Notes under the pieces: model-generated
The model's input: only the letters and a program-made list of their open reading frames with translations
What the model was told of the DNA's origin: nothing
Database searches by the model: none
Shown here: positions 20,570 through 28,482 of the stretch, one piece after another
Layout: each line of letters opens with the position of its first letter
How positions within the stretch are numbered: the stretch's first letter is position 1
Assembly: GCF_000296695.1 (NCBI RefSeq)
Contig: NZ_BAFK01000007.1
Span: forward strand, 113,194-177,193
From: Rheinheimera nanhaiensis E407-8
Lineage (GTDB): Bacteria > Pseudomonadota > Gammaproteobacteria > Enterobacterales > Alteromonadaceae
Reading direction: 5' to 3'
Length of the DNA stretch: 64,000 nt
Translations under genes and position numbers: made by a program

Positions 20570-21157
20570 TCAGCGCCTTAGCGCCTGCGCCAATTCGTTA
20601 AAATGCGCAAAGCACCAATCTGCCTGGCTGGCAAAATGCTGGTTGCTCTGGTTCAGATACAGACAGGACGCCACGCCGGCATTGGCGGCTGTTTGTAAAT
20701 CAAAAATATAATCGCCAACGTAAATCATTTGCTGCACCGGCACCTGCAGGCTGGCTGAAAAACGCAGTAAGCCTTCGGGATCGGGCTTAGCGGCGCAGTC
20801 TTCACGTGTCAGTACCTGGTTAATCGGAATCCCCAGCCGCTCAATGGTTAAAAAAGTTGCCTCACGCATATTACGGGTCAGCAGAGCCAGCTTAAAGCCT
20901 GACTGAGCAAGCTGCTGTAAACAGCGCTCAGCACCTGGCATCCAGCGTGCTTCAAGGGCGCCCTGTAGCTCATGCCGGCGAATAATCTCTGTTGCACGGT
21001 GGTGCTCTGTGACATCCTGCGTCAATGCCAGCTGCTCCAGCAGCGGCGTGCCGCGCGGCCAGCCAATGTCATCGCAGATAGCAGCGAAATCCAGTGCCGA
21101 GTCGACCAGGGTGCCATCTAAATCAAATACCACTGCCTTAATATGGGTTAACTGCAA
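20570..21157 (-). CDS. HAD-superfamily phosphatase (subfamily IA)
   Basis: Motif I is VVFDLDGTLVDS near the N-terminus, motif II is the Thr in LLTRN, and motif III/IV is KPDPEGLL...YVGDYIFDLQTA. This is a phosphoglycolate-phosphatase-like HAD hydrolase with a small helical cap. The substrate is unknown. A TTG start at 21157 is preferred, because AAAGGAG lies about 8 bases upstream and gives a usual short N-terminus. The ATG at 21193 adds 12 residues but has no ribosome site. Confidence 0.82.
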   Translation of the reverse strand: MQLTHIKAVVFDLDGTLVDSALDFAAICDDIGWPRGTPLLEQLALTQDVTEHHRATEIIRRHELQGALEARWMPGAERCLQQLAQSGFKLALLTRNMREATFLTIERLGIPINQVLTREDCAAKPDPEGLLRFSASLQVPVQQMIYVGDYIFDLQTAANAGVASCLYLNQSNQHFASQADWCFAHFNELAQALRR

Positions 21158-21314
21158 CTTCGCTACTCCTTTCAAACTGGCTGAATTTACCATTTATTAG
21201 TCAAAACGCTTAAGGCTTTCCCAGCTTAATTTCTAATACACTGTTTTATAAAAGAATAAAACTGGCACAACAGCTGCTACCTCCTGCCAACTAAGGTAAA
21301 AAGGAATAGTGATA

Positions 21315-21728
21315 ATGAGCATACTGCGGGTGTTGTTTAATATACTCTGGTTCGTACTGGGTGGTTTTATCATGGGCTTGCTATGGTGGCTGGCTGGCCT
21401 GCTGTGTTTTATCAGCATTATTGGCATTCCGTTTGGCCGCAGCTGTTTTGTCATTGGTGAGATGGCGTTTTGGCCTTTCGGTCAGGATGCAGTAAACCGC
21501 CGCCATATAAACCGCTATGATGACATCGGCACCGGAACACTGGGCACTTTGGGAAATATCGTCTGGTTTGTGCTGTTCGGTATCTGGCTGGCGCTGGGGC
21601 ATCTGGCGCATGCGCTGCTGTGTTTTGTCAGCATTATCGGTATTCCCTTTGGCATTGCGCACCTGAAACTGGCACTGTTATCCATCGCCCCTATTGGCAA
21701 AACGGTAGTCGCACGTCATGCTAGTTAA
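21315..21728 (+). CDS. yccF: YccF-family inner-membrane protein
   Basis: The 137-residue protein carries two copies of the YccF repeat, each ending in SIIGIPFG (about residues 36-43 and 107-114). It has about four membrane helices. Function is unknown; in E. coli the gene is next to mechanosensitive and Yjg-like membrane genes. ATG 21315 is chosen because AAGGAA sits 9 bases upstream; the GTG at 21309 is too close. Confidence 0.85.
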   Translation: MSILRVLFNILWFVLGGFIMGLLWWLAGLLCFISIIGIPFGRSCFVIGEMAFWPFGQDAVNRRHINRYDDIGTGTLGTLGNIVWFVLFGIWLALGHLAHALLCFVSIIGIPFGIAHLKLALLSIAPIGKTVVARHAS

Positions 21729-21758
21729 GAGTGTACGCATTGCAGGGCAGACAACCTT

Positions 21759-22097
21759 ATGTCACAGCAGCATTATCAGCGGATCTGGCAAACCGTACTG
21801 CAGATCCCTGCAGGTAAGGTAGCCAGTTATGGCCAAATTGCCGATTTAGCCGGCTTACCCGGCCGGGCCCGTTTGGTGGGTAAAGCCTTAGGTTATGCCC
21901 CCGAGCAATTGGCCGTGCCCTGGTTTCGGGTGCTGCGTAGTGACCGCAGCCTGGCATTTGCGCCGGGCTCAGACACGGCCAATTTGCAGCGCCAGCTGTT
22001 ACTTGCAGAAGGTGTATTACTGAAAAACAACCGGGTGCAGCAGCAGGATATTTGGCAGCCCGACTTGGCCGAGCTGCTGTTTAAGCTCCGTTATTAA
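21759..22097 (+). CDS. Alkyltransferase-like protein (MGMT fold without the catalytic Cys)
   Basis: The protein is a single MGMT DNA-binding domain of 112 residues. The usual PCHRV active-site motif is PWFRV here, so the alkyl-accepting Cys is replaced by Trp. This is the mark of ATL proteins (such as E. coli YbaZ), which bind O6-alkylguanine and pass it to nucleotide excision repair. The helix-turn-helix segment with VASYGQIADLAGLPGRARLVGKAL is intact. Ends 4 bases before a convergent gene. Confidence 0.9.
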   Translation: MSQQHYQRIWQTVLQIPAGKVASYGQIADLAGLPGRARLVGKALGYAPEQLAVPWFRVLRSDRSLAFAPGSDTANLQRQLLLAEGVLLKNNRVQQQDIWQPDLAELLFKLRY

Positions 22098-22098
22098 T

Positions 22099-22119
22099 CG
22101 GTTAAACCCGGTTTAACCG
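22099..22119. terminator. Palindromic hairpin between convergent genes
   Basis: A perfect 9-bp stem (22099-22107 with 22111-22119) has a 3-base loop and covers the stop region of the minus-strand gene. There is no long T run, so the terminator role is plausible but unproven. Confidence 0.4.
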
Positions 22120-22389
22120 CTGTCTGGCACGCAACAAAGCTTCTTGTTCGTACTCTTCCATATACTCGGCTAAGTCGCCTTTCCACTGCTCGTCAGCTTC
22201 GGCGGTTTCTTTAACCAACCCAACTTCCAGCTGATCGCGTCTAACCAGTAGCTGATGCGCCCTACTGTGCATTTCCAGTTCAACCTCAGCCTGGATCTGG
22301 CTGATAGAGCGCAATAGATGCAAGCGTCTGAACATAAGCAGCGCCATCAAATTTAACAACAGTATTAAACTTACGAAAATCAATACCAT
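22102..22389 (-). CDS. Small single-pass membrane protein, unknown
   Basis: A hydrophobic helix spans about residues 2-19. A charged helical domain with a likely coiled coil follows (LRSISQIQAEVELEM and an acidic, Glu-rich tail). The family is not recognised. The ATG overlaps the stop of the five-helix membrane protein upstream by one base (TGATG), so the pair is translated together. Confidence 0.6.
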   Translation of the reverse strand: MVLIFVSLILLLNLMALLMFRRLHLLRSISQIQAEVELEMHSRAHQLLVRRDQLEVGLVKETAEADEQWKGDLAEYMEEYEQEALLRARQRLNRV

Positions 22390-22904
22390 CAGTTAGCCCT
22401 CAACACTTTTTGCTTTAATGGCATTCGCTGCAGCAGCCAAAGCATTACCAGCGCAGGCAACAAAGCAATATTAATTAAAGGTATACCGTACTGATAAAAC
22501 GCTCTGCTGTAATCGGTGCTAAACAGATACTGCTCAGTAAAAAATACAGCTTGCAATGTTGCTAGCAGTAAAAAGGCTACACCTGCAACCTCAGCAACAG
22601 CGCTGACGCTTTGTTTAAGCATACTGTGAAATTTGTACAGCAGATAAATCGCCAGTACATCAATTAAACAAAAGGTGCCATACCAAATGAACTTGTATCC
22701 TATGCCATCATTAGCTGCCAGTTGATAAAGCATCGGAACCAGAGAAGTCATGACTCCGTTAGTTACCGCCACAACAGTAAAAGTAATTAAGACAGAAGAA
22801 ACCTTTTTCTCAATCCGGATTGCTGTTATCAATAGCAAAAAATAAGCGATAAACAGGTATTTATCTAAACTGAATAGAATAAATTCCAGTCTGTCCCATT
22901 CCAT
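22389..22904 (-). CDS. Five-helix membrane protein, unknown
   Basis: The 171-residue protein has five predicted membrane helices and few charged residues between them. No motif is recognised. It is the first gene of a two-gene unit with the single-pass membrane protein and has only a weak ribosome site. Its upstream neighbour on the same strand is the GIIPPGN-repeat gene. Confidence 0.6.
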   Translation of the reverse strand: MEWDRLEFILFSLDKYLFIAYFLLLITAIRIEKKVSSVLITFTVVAVTNGVMTSLVPMLYQLAANDGIGYKFIWYGTFCLIDVLAIYLLYKFHSMLKQSVSAVAEVAGVAFLLLATLQAVFFTEQYLFSTDYSRAFYQYGIPLINIALLPALVMLWLLQRMPLKQKVLRAN

Positions 22905-22933
22905 ACTCTGTGTGCCCCGTAGTAAAACCGCCG

Positions 22934-23308
22934 TTAGTTACCCGGTGGGATAATACCACCACCATTGCCCAAAGTTGTGATTGCTGGCGCGGCGCTACCC
23001 GTTACCGGCGCATTGCCCGGAGGAATAATTCCGCCACCATTCCCCTGCACTGCCGGTGTTGCACTGCCCGTTACCGGTGCATTACCCGGGGGAATAATAC
23101 CTCCGCCATTACCTTGAGCGGTAACCGCTTGCTCACGCTGCAATAACGCTCTGGCCTGCTCGCTAATTTGTACCGAATCGCCGGCTGCCGGCCCTTGCGC
23201 CGCTTCTGCCCGCGGTGCGTCCTGCCGGGTGCTTAACGCATTAACTTTTTCCTGTGCGTAAAACTGTGCTTGTGCGGGGCTATTACCGCCGATATTGCTT
23301 ATTGACAT
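22934..23308 (-). CDS. GIIPPGN-repeat protein, unknown
   Basis: The 124-residue protein has no signal peptide. The first 60 residues are polar, with a DSVQISEQARALLQREQ helix that resembles the C-terminal helix style of small flagella-associated proteins such as FlgM (weak resemblance only). From about residue 62 the 11-residue block GNGGGIIPPGN occurs three times, separated by APVTGSA linkers, and the last block forms the C-terminus. The repeats are conserved in protein but differ at many third codon positions. Function is unknown. Confidence 0.65.
   Translation of the reverse strand: MSISNIGGNSPAQAQFYAQEKVNALSTRQDAPRAEAAQGPAAGDSVQISEQARALLQREQAVTAQGNGGGIIPPGNAPVTGSATPAVQGNGGGIIPPGNAPVTGSAAPAITTLGNGGGIIPPGN
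22937..23119 (-). repeat. Three in-gene repeats encoding GNGGGIIPPGN
   Basis: Three blocks encode the same 11 residues. Blocks 1 and 2 also share the following APVTGSA. At DNA level most Gly codons and several others differ by silent changes between blocks. Confidence 0.85.
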
Positions 23309-23525
23309 TTCTCACCTCTTAAACTGGTTTACCGTCTTAGCCATACTAGGTTGGCACAGCGGACATTACCAGCACAGCGGGGAAAATTACGTTGACAAAA
23401 AAATGATATTTACACCTAAGAGGTCATAGCACAGATTTATCCCAGCTGTTATTGCGTTAAAAGCCTGCTATTGGCTAGACTAGCGCCCTGTTCGATTTGA
23501 TAGCCAAGATTACAGGAGCGCAAGC

Positions 23526-24224
23526 ATGGGCGCACAGTGGAAAGCCAAACACAAAATGGATGCAGCCAACGCCAAAGGCCGTATTTTTACCAAACTGGCA
23601 AAAGAAATTGCCGTTGCAGCCCGTAACGGTGCCGATCCGGACATGAACGCTAAACTGCGCTCTGCCATTGAGGCAGCCAAAAAAGCGTCCATGCCCAAAG
23701 ACACGCTGGAGCGCGCCATTAAAAAAGGTGCAGGCTTACTGGACGGCCCGGCTAACTATGAGACCGTGGTATACGAGGGCTTTGCACCACACCAGGTGCC
23801 GGTGATTGTTGAATGTTTAACCGACAATAAAAACCGCAGCGCCATGAGTATTCGTCAGTTATTCCGCAAAGGTCAGCTGGCCACGTCGGGGGCAGTATCC
23901 TGGGACTTTAAACATCTGGGCCAGATTGAAGCCGAACCAGAAAGTGCTGATGCCGATATGGAGCTGGCCGCTATTGAGGCCGGTGCACAGGACTTTGAAC
24001 AGGGCGAAGACAATGAAGTAGTGTTTTTAACCGAAGCCACCGACTTAGATGCTGTAGCCAAAGCCCTACCAGAATTTGGCTTTAAGGTGTTAACCGCCAA
24101 GCTGGTGTACCGCGCCAATAACCCGGTCGCACTGGACGATGCGCAGCGCGCGGAAGTAGAAGCCTTTTTAGATGCAATTGACGCTGATGACGACGTACAA
24201 AACGTCTATGTTGGTTTAGCCTAA
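23526..24224 (+). CDS. YebC/PmpR-family transcriptional or translational regulator
   Basis: The protein has the full YebC/TACO1 layout. The N-terminal [27 protein letters not shown] domain is followed by [19 protein letters not shown], and the later acidic domains include [21 protein letters not shown]. Family members act as DNA-binding regulators, and recent work also ties them to ribosome stalling at proline runs. The variant GAQWKAKHK matches the YeeN-like branch rather than YebC beside ruvC. AGGAG lies about 8 bases upstream of ATG 23526. Confidence 0.9.
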   Translation: MGAQWKAKHKMDAANAKGRIFTKLAKEIAVAARNGADPDMNAKLRSAIEAAKKASMPKDTLERAIKKGAGLLDGPANYETVVYEGFAPHQVPVIVECLTDNKNRSAMSIRQLFRKGQLATSGAVSWDFKHLGQIEAEPESADADMELAAIEAGAQDFEQGEDNEVVFLTEATDLDAVAKALPEFGFKVLTAKLVYRANNPVALDDAQRAEVEAFLDAIDADDDVQNVYVGLA

Positions 24225-24242
24225 CAATGGTTTGCTACCGCT

Positions 24243-24267
24243 AAAGCCACCACCAGGTGGCTTTTTT
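24243..24267 (+). terminator. Intrinsic terminator after the YebC-family gene
   Basis: A 9-bp stem (24243-24251 with 24256-24264) has an ACCA loop and runs into six T (24262-24267). It lies 19 bases after the stop. Confidence 0.88.
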
Positions 24268-24273
24268 ATTGCT

Positions 24274-24651
24274 CTAGCCAAAGAGTAACTGCCAGAAACT
24301 CACCTTACGTAGCTTATGGTAGTGTTTACGCAAGGTATCCACCTGGCGCAAATGCTGCTGTGCCTGCTGCAGATTACCTTCGGCAGCGGCCTGCTGCGCG
24401 TTTTCAAGCTCGGCTAATACTTCTGTTAAACCTTGCTGAAACTGCCCGGCCTTATCGGCTGGGAAGGACGCCTGTTGTGCCTGCTGCGTTAACCTGATCA
24501 GCTTGTTAAGGTGCGTGACAAGCTGAGCCCTGTCGCTACTTTCTATTGCCTGTTTAAACTCGAAGCCCATGTTTTTCATGGTTTTCTCGACATCTACCGC
24601 GGCCTGTAACGGCAAAAGCCAACAGCAAACTAATAGCAGCAACCCACGCAT
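24274..24651 (-). CDS. cybC: Cytochrome b562-family periplasmic protein
   Basis: A signal peptide ends near LQAA (about residue 17). The mature protein is about 108 residues of four-helix bundle. The Met of EKTMKNMGFEF near the mature N-terminus and the His of LRKHYHKLRK near the C-terminus align with the Met7 and His102 heme ligands of E. coli cytochrome b562. GQFQQGLTEVLAELENA and AAEGNLQQAQ also match that family. There is no CXXCH, so heme would be non-covalent. ATG 24651 has GGAGGGG just upstream, which decides the start over an in-frame TTG at 24666. Confidence 0.78.
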   Translation of the reverse strand: MRGLLLLVCCWLLPLQAAVDVEKTMKNMGFEFKQAIESSDRAQLVTHLNKLIRLTQQAQQASFPADKAGQFQQGLTEVLAELENAQQAAAEGNLQQAQQHLRQVDTLRKHYHKLRKVSFWQLLFG

Positions 24652-24715
24652 AGATCCCCTCCACAAAACCGGGCGCTACTTTACCGCAAAATGCCGGCAA
24701 AGCAAAAACCTGGGC

Positions 24716-24746
24716 GAAAAAACGGCCGGGCAGCGAGAGCCGGCCG
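24716..24746 (-). terminator. Intrinsic terminator after the CsbD-like gene
   Basis: On the minus strand a CGGCCGG/CCGGCCG stem (24746-24740 with 24729-24723) is followed by six T (complement of 24717-24722). It lies downstream of the CsbD-like gene and before the cytochrome b562 gene. Confidence 0.75.
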
Positions 24747-24770
24747 GCCGCAAAGGCATGCAAATACGGG

Positions 24771-24968
24771 TTAATAGCGGCTGAAGAAATCTTCAACCTG
24801 TGCCAGTGCATCTTCCCTGTCCAGGCCGTAACGTTCCTGAATAATATCGGCCAGTTCATCAAAATTACCGCGGGTTTGTTCCAGCTCATCGTAGCTGATG
24901 CGATCCCATTGCAGCTTGGCTCTGGCGCGCATTTCGCCCCAGTTGCCTTCATAGTATTTGTAGCCCAT
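24771..24968 (-). CDS. CsbD/YjbJ-like small stress protein
   Basis: The 65-residue protein has the CsbD-like order: EGNWGEMRARAKLQWDRIS, a central LEQTRGNFDELADIIQERYG and a terminal EDALAQVEDFF. It is a small hydrophilic protein of a family often induced by general stress. The molecular role is unknown. GGAG lies 7 bases upstream of the ATG, and a strong terminator follows. Confidence 0.82.
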   Translation of the reverse strand: MGYKYYEGNWGEMRARAKLQWDRISYDELEQTRGNFDELADIIQERYGLDREDALAQVEDFFSRY

Positions 24969-25128
24969 GCGAAAACTCCGGTTGGTTAAGTTTGCGCCTA
25001 AGCCGGTGCCTTACTGCCTGTTACAGCCCGGCTACCCGATAAGCCAACGCTTATCGCGCTAAGTGTAGCCGCCCCGCTGCCAGCTTGCCGGTTTTTGCCA
25101 ACTGGTCAGACAGCAAGCACAGTTATTT

Positions 25129-25839
25129 TTATTGCAACAGGCCAGCCAGCAAACCAATCAGGCCGCCAAACACACCGCCCCACACCACCAGCCAGCCCAG
25201 ATGCTGACGGATCATTTGCTGAATAATGTCTTTTACCAGCGCCGGCGTCAGCTCATCCAGTCGCTGCTGCACTATGCTATCTACCTGTTGGCGTAAGCTT
25301 TCCAGCTGCTCCGGTTTATCCAGTTGCGCCAGCAGCAGCTGGTTAAAATCGTCAGACTGCGACACCTCTACCAGCGCGGTTTTTAACCGGGCAATAAAAG
25401 GCTCTTTTAACGGCATCAGCGCAGCGCTGCCGCCAAACATCGACAACATGCCGCCAAAAGACGACTGCTCAACCACTTTAAGCAGTGAGTCAAAGGCCGG
25501 TGACAGGTTAGCTTTTTCAATTACCGGAGCAAAATCAAAAGCCTGGCTGTGGCTTTGCTGTTTGCCGGCAATAAAACGGTCAATATTGTCACTGCTGAAA
25601 AATTGCGTCATCACCAGCTGATAGATACCGCTTTTAAACTGCTCAAACCGCGCCGGGATCACGCCAGAGCCATATAACAGCGGTACTTTCTCAAATAACA
25701 TATGCACGGCTAAGGCATTCGTCAGTGCACCGGACAGCGCAAACAACCCCACACTTAACAGTACCGGCTGCTGCCAATACCAGCCGATGACACTTAACAC
25801 TGCGGCTAACGCATTCGTCAGAACATTTTTACTGCGCAT
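25129..25839 (-). CDS. DUF445-family membrane protein
   Basis: Residues 5-50 form two membrane helices. The family signature LTNALAVHMLFEKVPLLYGSGVIPARFEQFK follows (about residues 39-69). A helical middle region and a C-terminal membrane helix (about 215-235) complete the protein. DUF445 proteins are found widely in bacteria, with no firm function. Length (236) is shorter than the E. coli members (about 400). AGGAG precedes the start. Confidence 0.85.
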   Translation of the reverse strand: MRSKNVLTNALAAVLSVIGWYWQQPVLLSVGLFALSGALTNALAVHMLFEKVPLLYGSGVIPARFEQFKSGIYQLVMTQFFSSDNIDRFIAGKQQSHSQAFDFAPVIEKANLSPAFDSLLKVVEQSSFGGMLSMFGGSAALMPLKEPFIARLKTALVEVSQSDDFNQLLLAQLDKPEQLESLRQQVDSIVQQRLDELTPALVKDIIQQMIRQHLGWLVVWGGVFGGLIGLLAGLLQ

Positions 25840-25965
25840 TACTACTCCTGGCTAGCTTAACAATTAACGGCGCGATTTTAATCAGCCACCCGCCGCTCGG
25901 CAAGTGCAGGCTTTAGCCGGGCAACAATTGTCGTTATGCTAGGCGCCAGCATAGCAAGAGGAAAC

Positions 25966-26493
25966 ATGATGAAGGTGATAGTTGCTTCGGCCAACCCGGC
26001 AAAAATTCGCGCGGTCAGCGCGGCCTTTGAACAGATCTTTACCGCTAAGGCGGTTGAATACCGCGGCCAGGCTTGCGAGTCAGGTGTGGCAGCGCAGCCG
26101 ATGGACAGCGACGAAACCTTACGTGGCGCACTAAACCGGCTACAAGCAGTTGCAGCTGCTGTACCCGGTGCAGATTACTATGTCGCGCTGGAAGCAGGCT
26201 TAGATGGCGATAGCAGCTTTGCCTGGGTGGTGATTGCGCATCAGGGCAAGCTTAGCAAAAGCCGCAGTGCCAGTGTGCCGCTGCCGCCCGCTGCACTCAT
26301 GGCATTGCAACAGGGCGAAGAGCTGGGCGATGTGATGGACCGCATGTTCGCGCAGCAAAACGTGAAACAACAAGGTGGCGCTATTGCCATGCTAACCAAC
26401 CATTTACTGACACGCGCCGGCGTGTATCAGCAGGCCATTATTCTGGCCATGATCCCGTTTATGCAGCCAGCGCTATTTCCACCGCACACTTAA
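25966..26493 (+). CDS. yjjX: Inosine/xanthosine triphosphatase YjjX
   Basis: YjjX hydrolyses non-canonical purine triphosphates (ITP, XTP) and so protects nucleic acids. The motif VIVASANPAKIRAVSAAFEQIF is at the N-terminus, with MDSDETLRGALNR, YYVALEAGLDG and GGAIAMLTNHLLTR after it. These are the substrate-binding parts of the NTPase_I fold. Start ATG 25966 is preferred since AGAGGA lies just upstream; an earlier in-frame start would add an unrelated N-terminus. It is convergent with a small hypothetical gene. Confidence 0.92.
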   Translation: MMKVIVASANPAKIRAVSAAFEQIFTAKAVEYRGQACESGVAAQPMDSDETLRGALNRLQAVAAAVPGADYYVALEAGLDGDSSFAWVVIAHQGKLSKSRSASVPLPPAALMALQQGEELGDVMDRMFAQQNVKQQGGAIAMLTNHLLTRAGVYQQAIILAMIPFMQPALFPPHT

Positions 26494-26497
26494 CAGC

Positions 26498-26683
26498 TTA
26501 GTTGTAGCCCAGTACCGCACAGTGCGCGACATCACGCCGCTCTGCCACCACAGCGGTTTGGCTGCGGCGCTCATCTGTCCATACCAGGCTCAGGGCCTGA
26601 CGTTCCTGCACGGTTAAATCCACCGTTTTTTGCTGCGGGTAAAAATAATGCTGTTGCTGATGGCTTTGTTTAACGGCACTCAT
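26498..26683 (-). CDS. Small hypothetical protein
   Basis: The predicted protein has 61 residues, rich in Gln and His in the first 20 (HQQQHYFYPQQ), and no membrane segment. ATG 26683 has AGGAGA 7 bases upstream, a good ribosome site. No family is recognised. It is convergent with yjjX, with a 4-base gap. Confidence 0.55.
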   Translation of the reverse strand: MSAVKQSHQQQHYFYPQQKTVDLTVQERQALSLVWTDERRSQTAVVAERRDVAHCAVLGYN

Positions 26684-26770
26684 AACAGTCTCCTGTATAA
26701 CCTTTAATAGAGAGTACCCGCTAACTGTATAAGCCACAGCCTGAGCCTAAGCTGAACAGTAAAAAGGTTA

Positions 26771-28258
26771 TTACAGGTAAGCCTTGTTGAAAGACTCCTT
26801 CGATTGCTGCAGATAATTGCGGGCTTTTTGCGCGTGGTTTTCCCAGATCTGCTTGTCTGCCGGCTCCGTGAACGGGTTCTGGTTGCTATTCACTGAACGC
26901 TCGAACTTGTCGTAGTAGGTCAGCATAGCGGAAGCGATCTGATTAAACTGATCTTTGTAGCTTTGTGTTTGCTCCAGTTGTTCAGAGGTTTTCAGCACAA
27001 AACGAACCAGCTCAGTGTTATTACCCTCATCCAGGTAGCTGTTGGCTTTAAGGCGGATATTGCCTGCCACTTCAGCTTTTAATGCCTCACGTACCTGCTC
27101 ATCTTTACTCAGGGCACGGCTAATGGTTTCCTGCGAGTGCGCCAGGCTGGCATGCTGCAGGGTATCGCGCAGCTGTTTATCCAGCGCACGACGAAACACA
27201 TCAATGCTCTTTTGGATCTGCAGTAAGTCATGATCCAGCGCGGCAACCTGCGATAGCTCTTTTTCCAGCTCGGCTAAAAAGCGCTCGGCGTCCTGGTAAA
27301 TTTTCAAGCCGTTTTGCTCGGCAAACTTGCGATCGCTGCGGCTAAGGCCGGCATCACTGTAGTTAGACTTATCAAAACTGGACGCCAGAAACGATTTAAA
27401 GGGTTCGGCAAAGGCCGAATAGGTGCCGGCACTGACCACATTCAGCGTCGCAGTAACCAAGTCACCAAACGGCTTGAGCATTGAATTTAACCGCGCCTGC
27501 TGCAGGGGCGTGGTAACCCGTTTAGTGTCGTTGATGATGCTGCGAAAGCTGGCATAGGCCATAGGGTTAGACATTTTATTGCGCTCAGAGCCGGCCAGGG
27601 CTAAAGCGATCCCCGAGTGCAGCGCGTTGGCATACTCCAGATACTGGCGCTGTAAATCCAGTTGGGTGGCATAGTTGGCGCCCAGAGTGCGAAACGACTC
27701 AGCCTGCAGCGCGATATTCTGATCGGCCCGCAGCTTATCTAAAATACCACTGACAATACGCTGCTCATTTTTTTGCAGCGCCGTGGCCAGTAAAATACGC
27801 TCTACCTGCAGATCGTCAATATCTACCGCACCGTTAACGGCCTCGATATCCAGCCGTAAGTAGCGTTTAGCCGGTTCATCAATAGATACGCGGTGGGCCT
27901 GATAACTGGTATCACCACCATTGTGTTCAATTAACGCGACCGGCTGCCATAACGCATTTAACGAGGGCTGCTCGGCCACCAACACCTGAATACGATAGGA
28001 AGTAGCCACGCTGTCCGGCCTGGCCCACAGCTCTAACACGCCCATTTCACTGAGCGCCTGTTTGCTAAACAATACACTGCTGCCCGCCTGACAGCGCAGC
28101 GACAGCTCGCCAGAGCGCGGTATGCCCAGTAAAGCTTTGCAGTCCCCCAGTTGGCGCCAGTAATCGGTTTCCTGCTCAAAACCATCCACCAATACCACCG
28201 GCGAGGCCTGTAGCGCAGACAACCAGAGGGCAGAGAACATCGCAAACAGCATACGCAT
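26771..28258 (-). CDS. Large secreted protein: beta-sandwich head plus long helical body, unknown
   Basis: A signal peptide covers about residues 1-18 (MRMLFAMF...LQA). The next 140 residues look like a beta-sandwich (GFEQETDYWRQLG, LELWARPDS, YLRLDIEAVNGAVDIDDLQVE), similar in style to laminin-G or carbohydrate-binding folds. The remaining 330 residues are almost all helical, with long amphipathic stretches and a less polar segment (TATLNVVSAGTYSAF) near residue 275. I do not recognise the family. Start ATG 28258 has GGAG upstream. It is alone on its strand, divergent from the YfcC-family transporter gene. Confidence 0.7.
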   Translation of the reverse strand: MRMLFAMFSALWLSALQASPVVLVDGFEQETDYWRQLGDCKALLGIPRSGELSLRCQAGSSVLFSKQALSEMGVLELWARPDSVATSYRIQVLVAEQPSLNALWQPVALIEHNGGDTSYQAHRVSIDEPAKRYLRLDIEAVNGAVDIDDLQVERILLATALQKNEQRIVSGILDKLRADQNIALQAESFRTLGANYATQLDLQRQYLEYANALHSGIALALAGSERNKMSNPMAYASFRSIINDTKRVTTPLQQARLNSMLKPFGDLVTATLNVVSAGTYSAFAEPFKSFLASSFDKSNYSDAGLSRSDRKFAEQNGLKIYQDAERFLAELEKELSQVAALDHDLLQIQKSIDVFRRALDKQLRDTLQHASLAHSQETISRALSKDEQVREALKAEVAGNIRLKANSYLDEGNNTELVRFVLKTSEQLEQTQSYKDQFNQIASAMLTYYDKFERSVNSNQNPFTEPADKQIWENHAQKARNYLQQSKESFNKAYL

Positions 28259-28482
28259 AAAGACTCCACAACAAGGTAATAACGCACCACAGGACAAGGC
28301 GCCGTAGTGGCGGTTATTTTAGCAGCAGCGCTGTATAGCTAGGAAGCTCCCCGGGCAGAGATATTTTTCAGCCACAACCGATAGTCGCGCGAATTTGTCC
28401 TGCTGCAACAGCTGGGGTAGACTGTCGCGCCTAAACAACACCGGCGTCACCGGTAACAACAACCTAGTGGAATGATAGTGTT

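Noticed and set aside
28297..28482. ACCGG/CCGGT inverted repeat upstream of the YfcC-family gene
   Set aside because: A five-base stem is too short to distinguish from chance.
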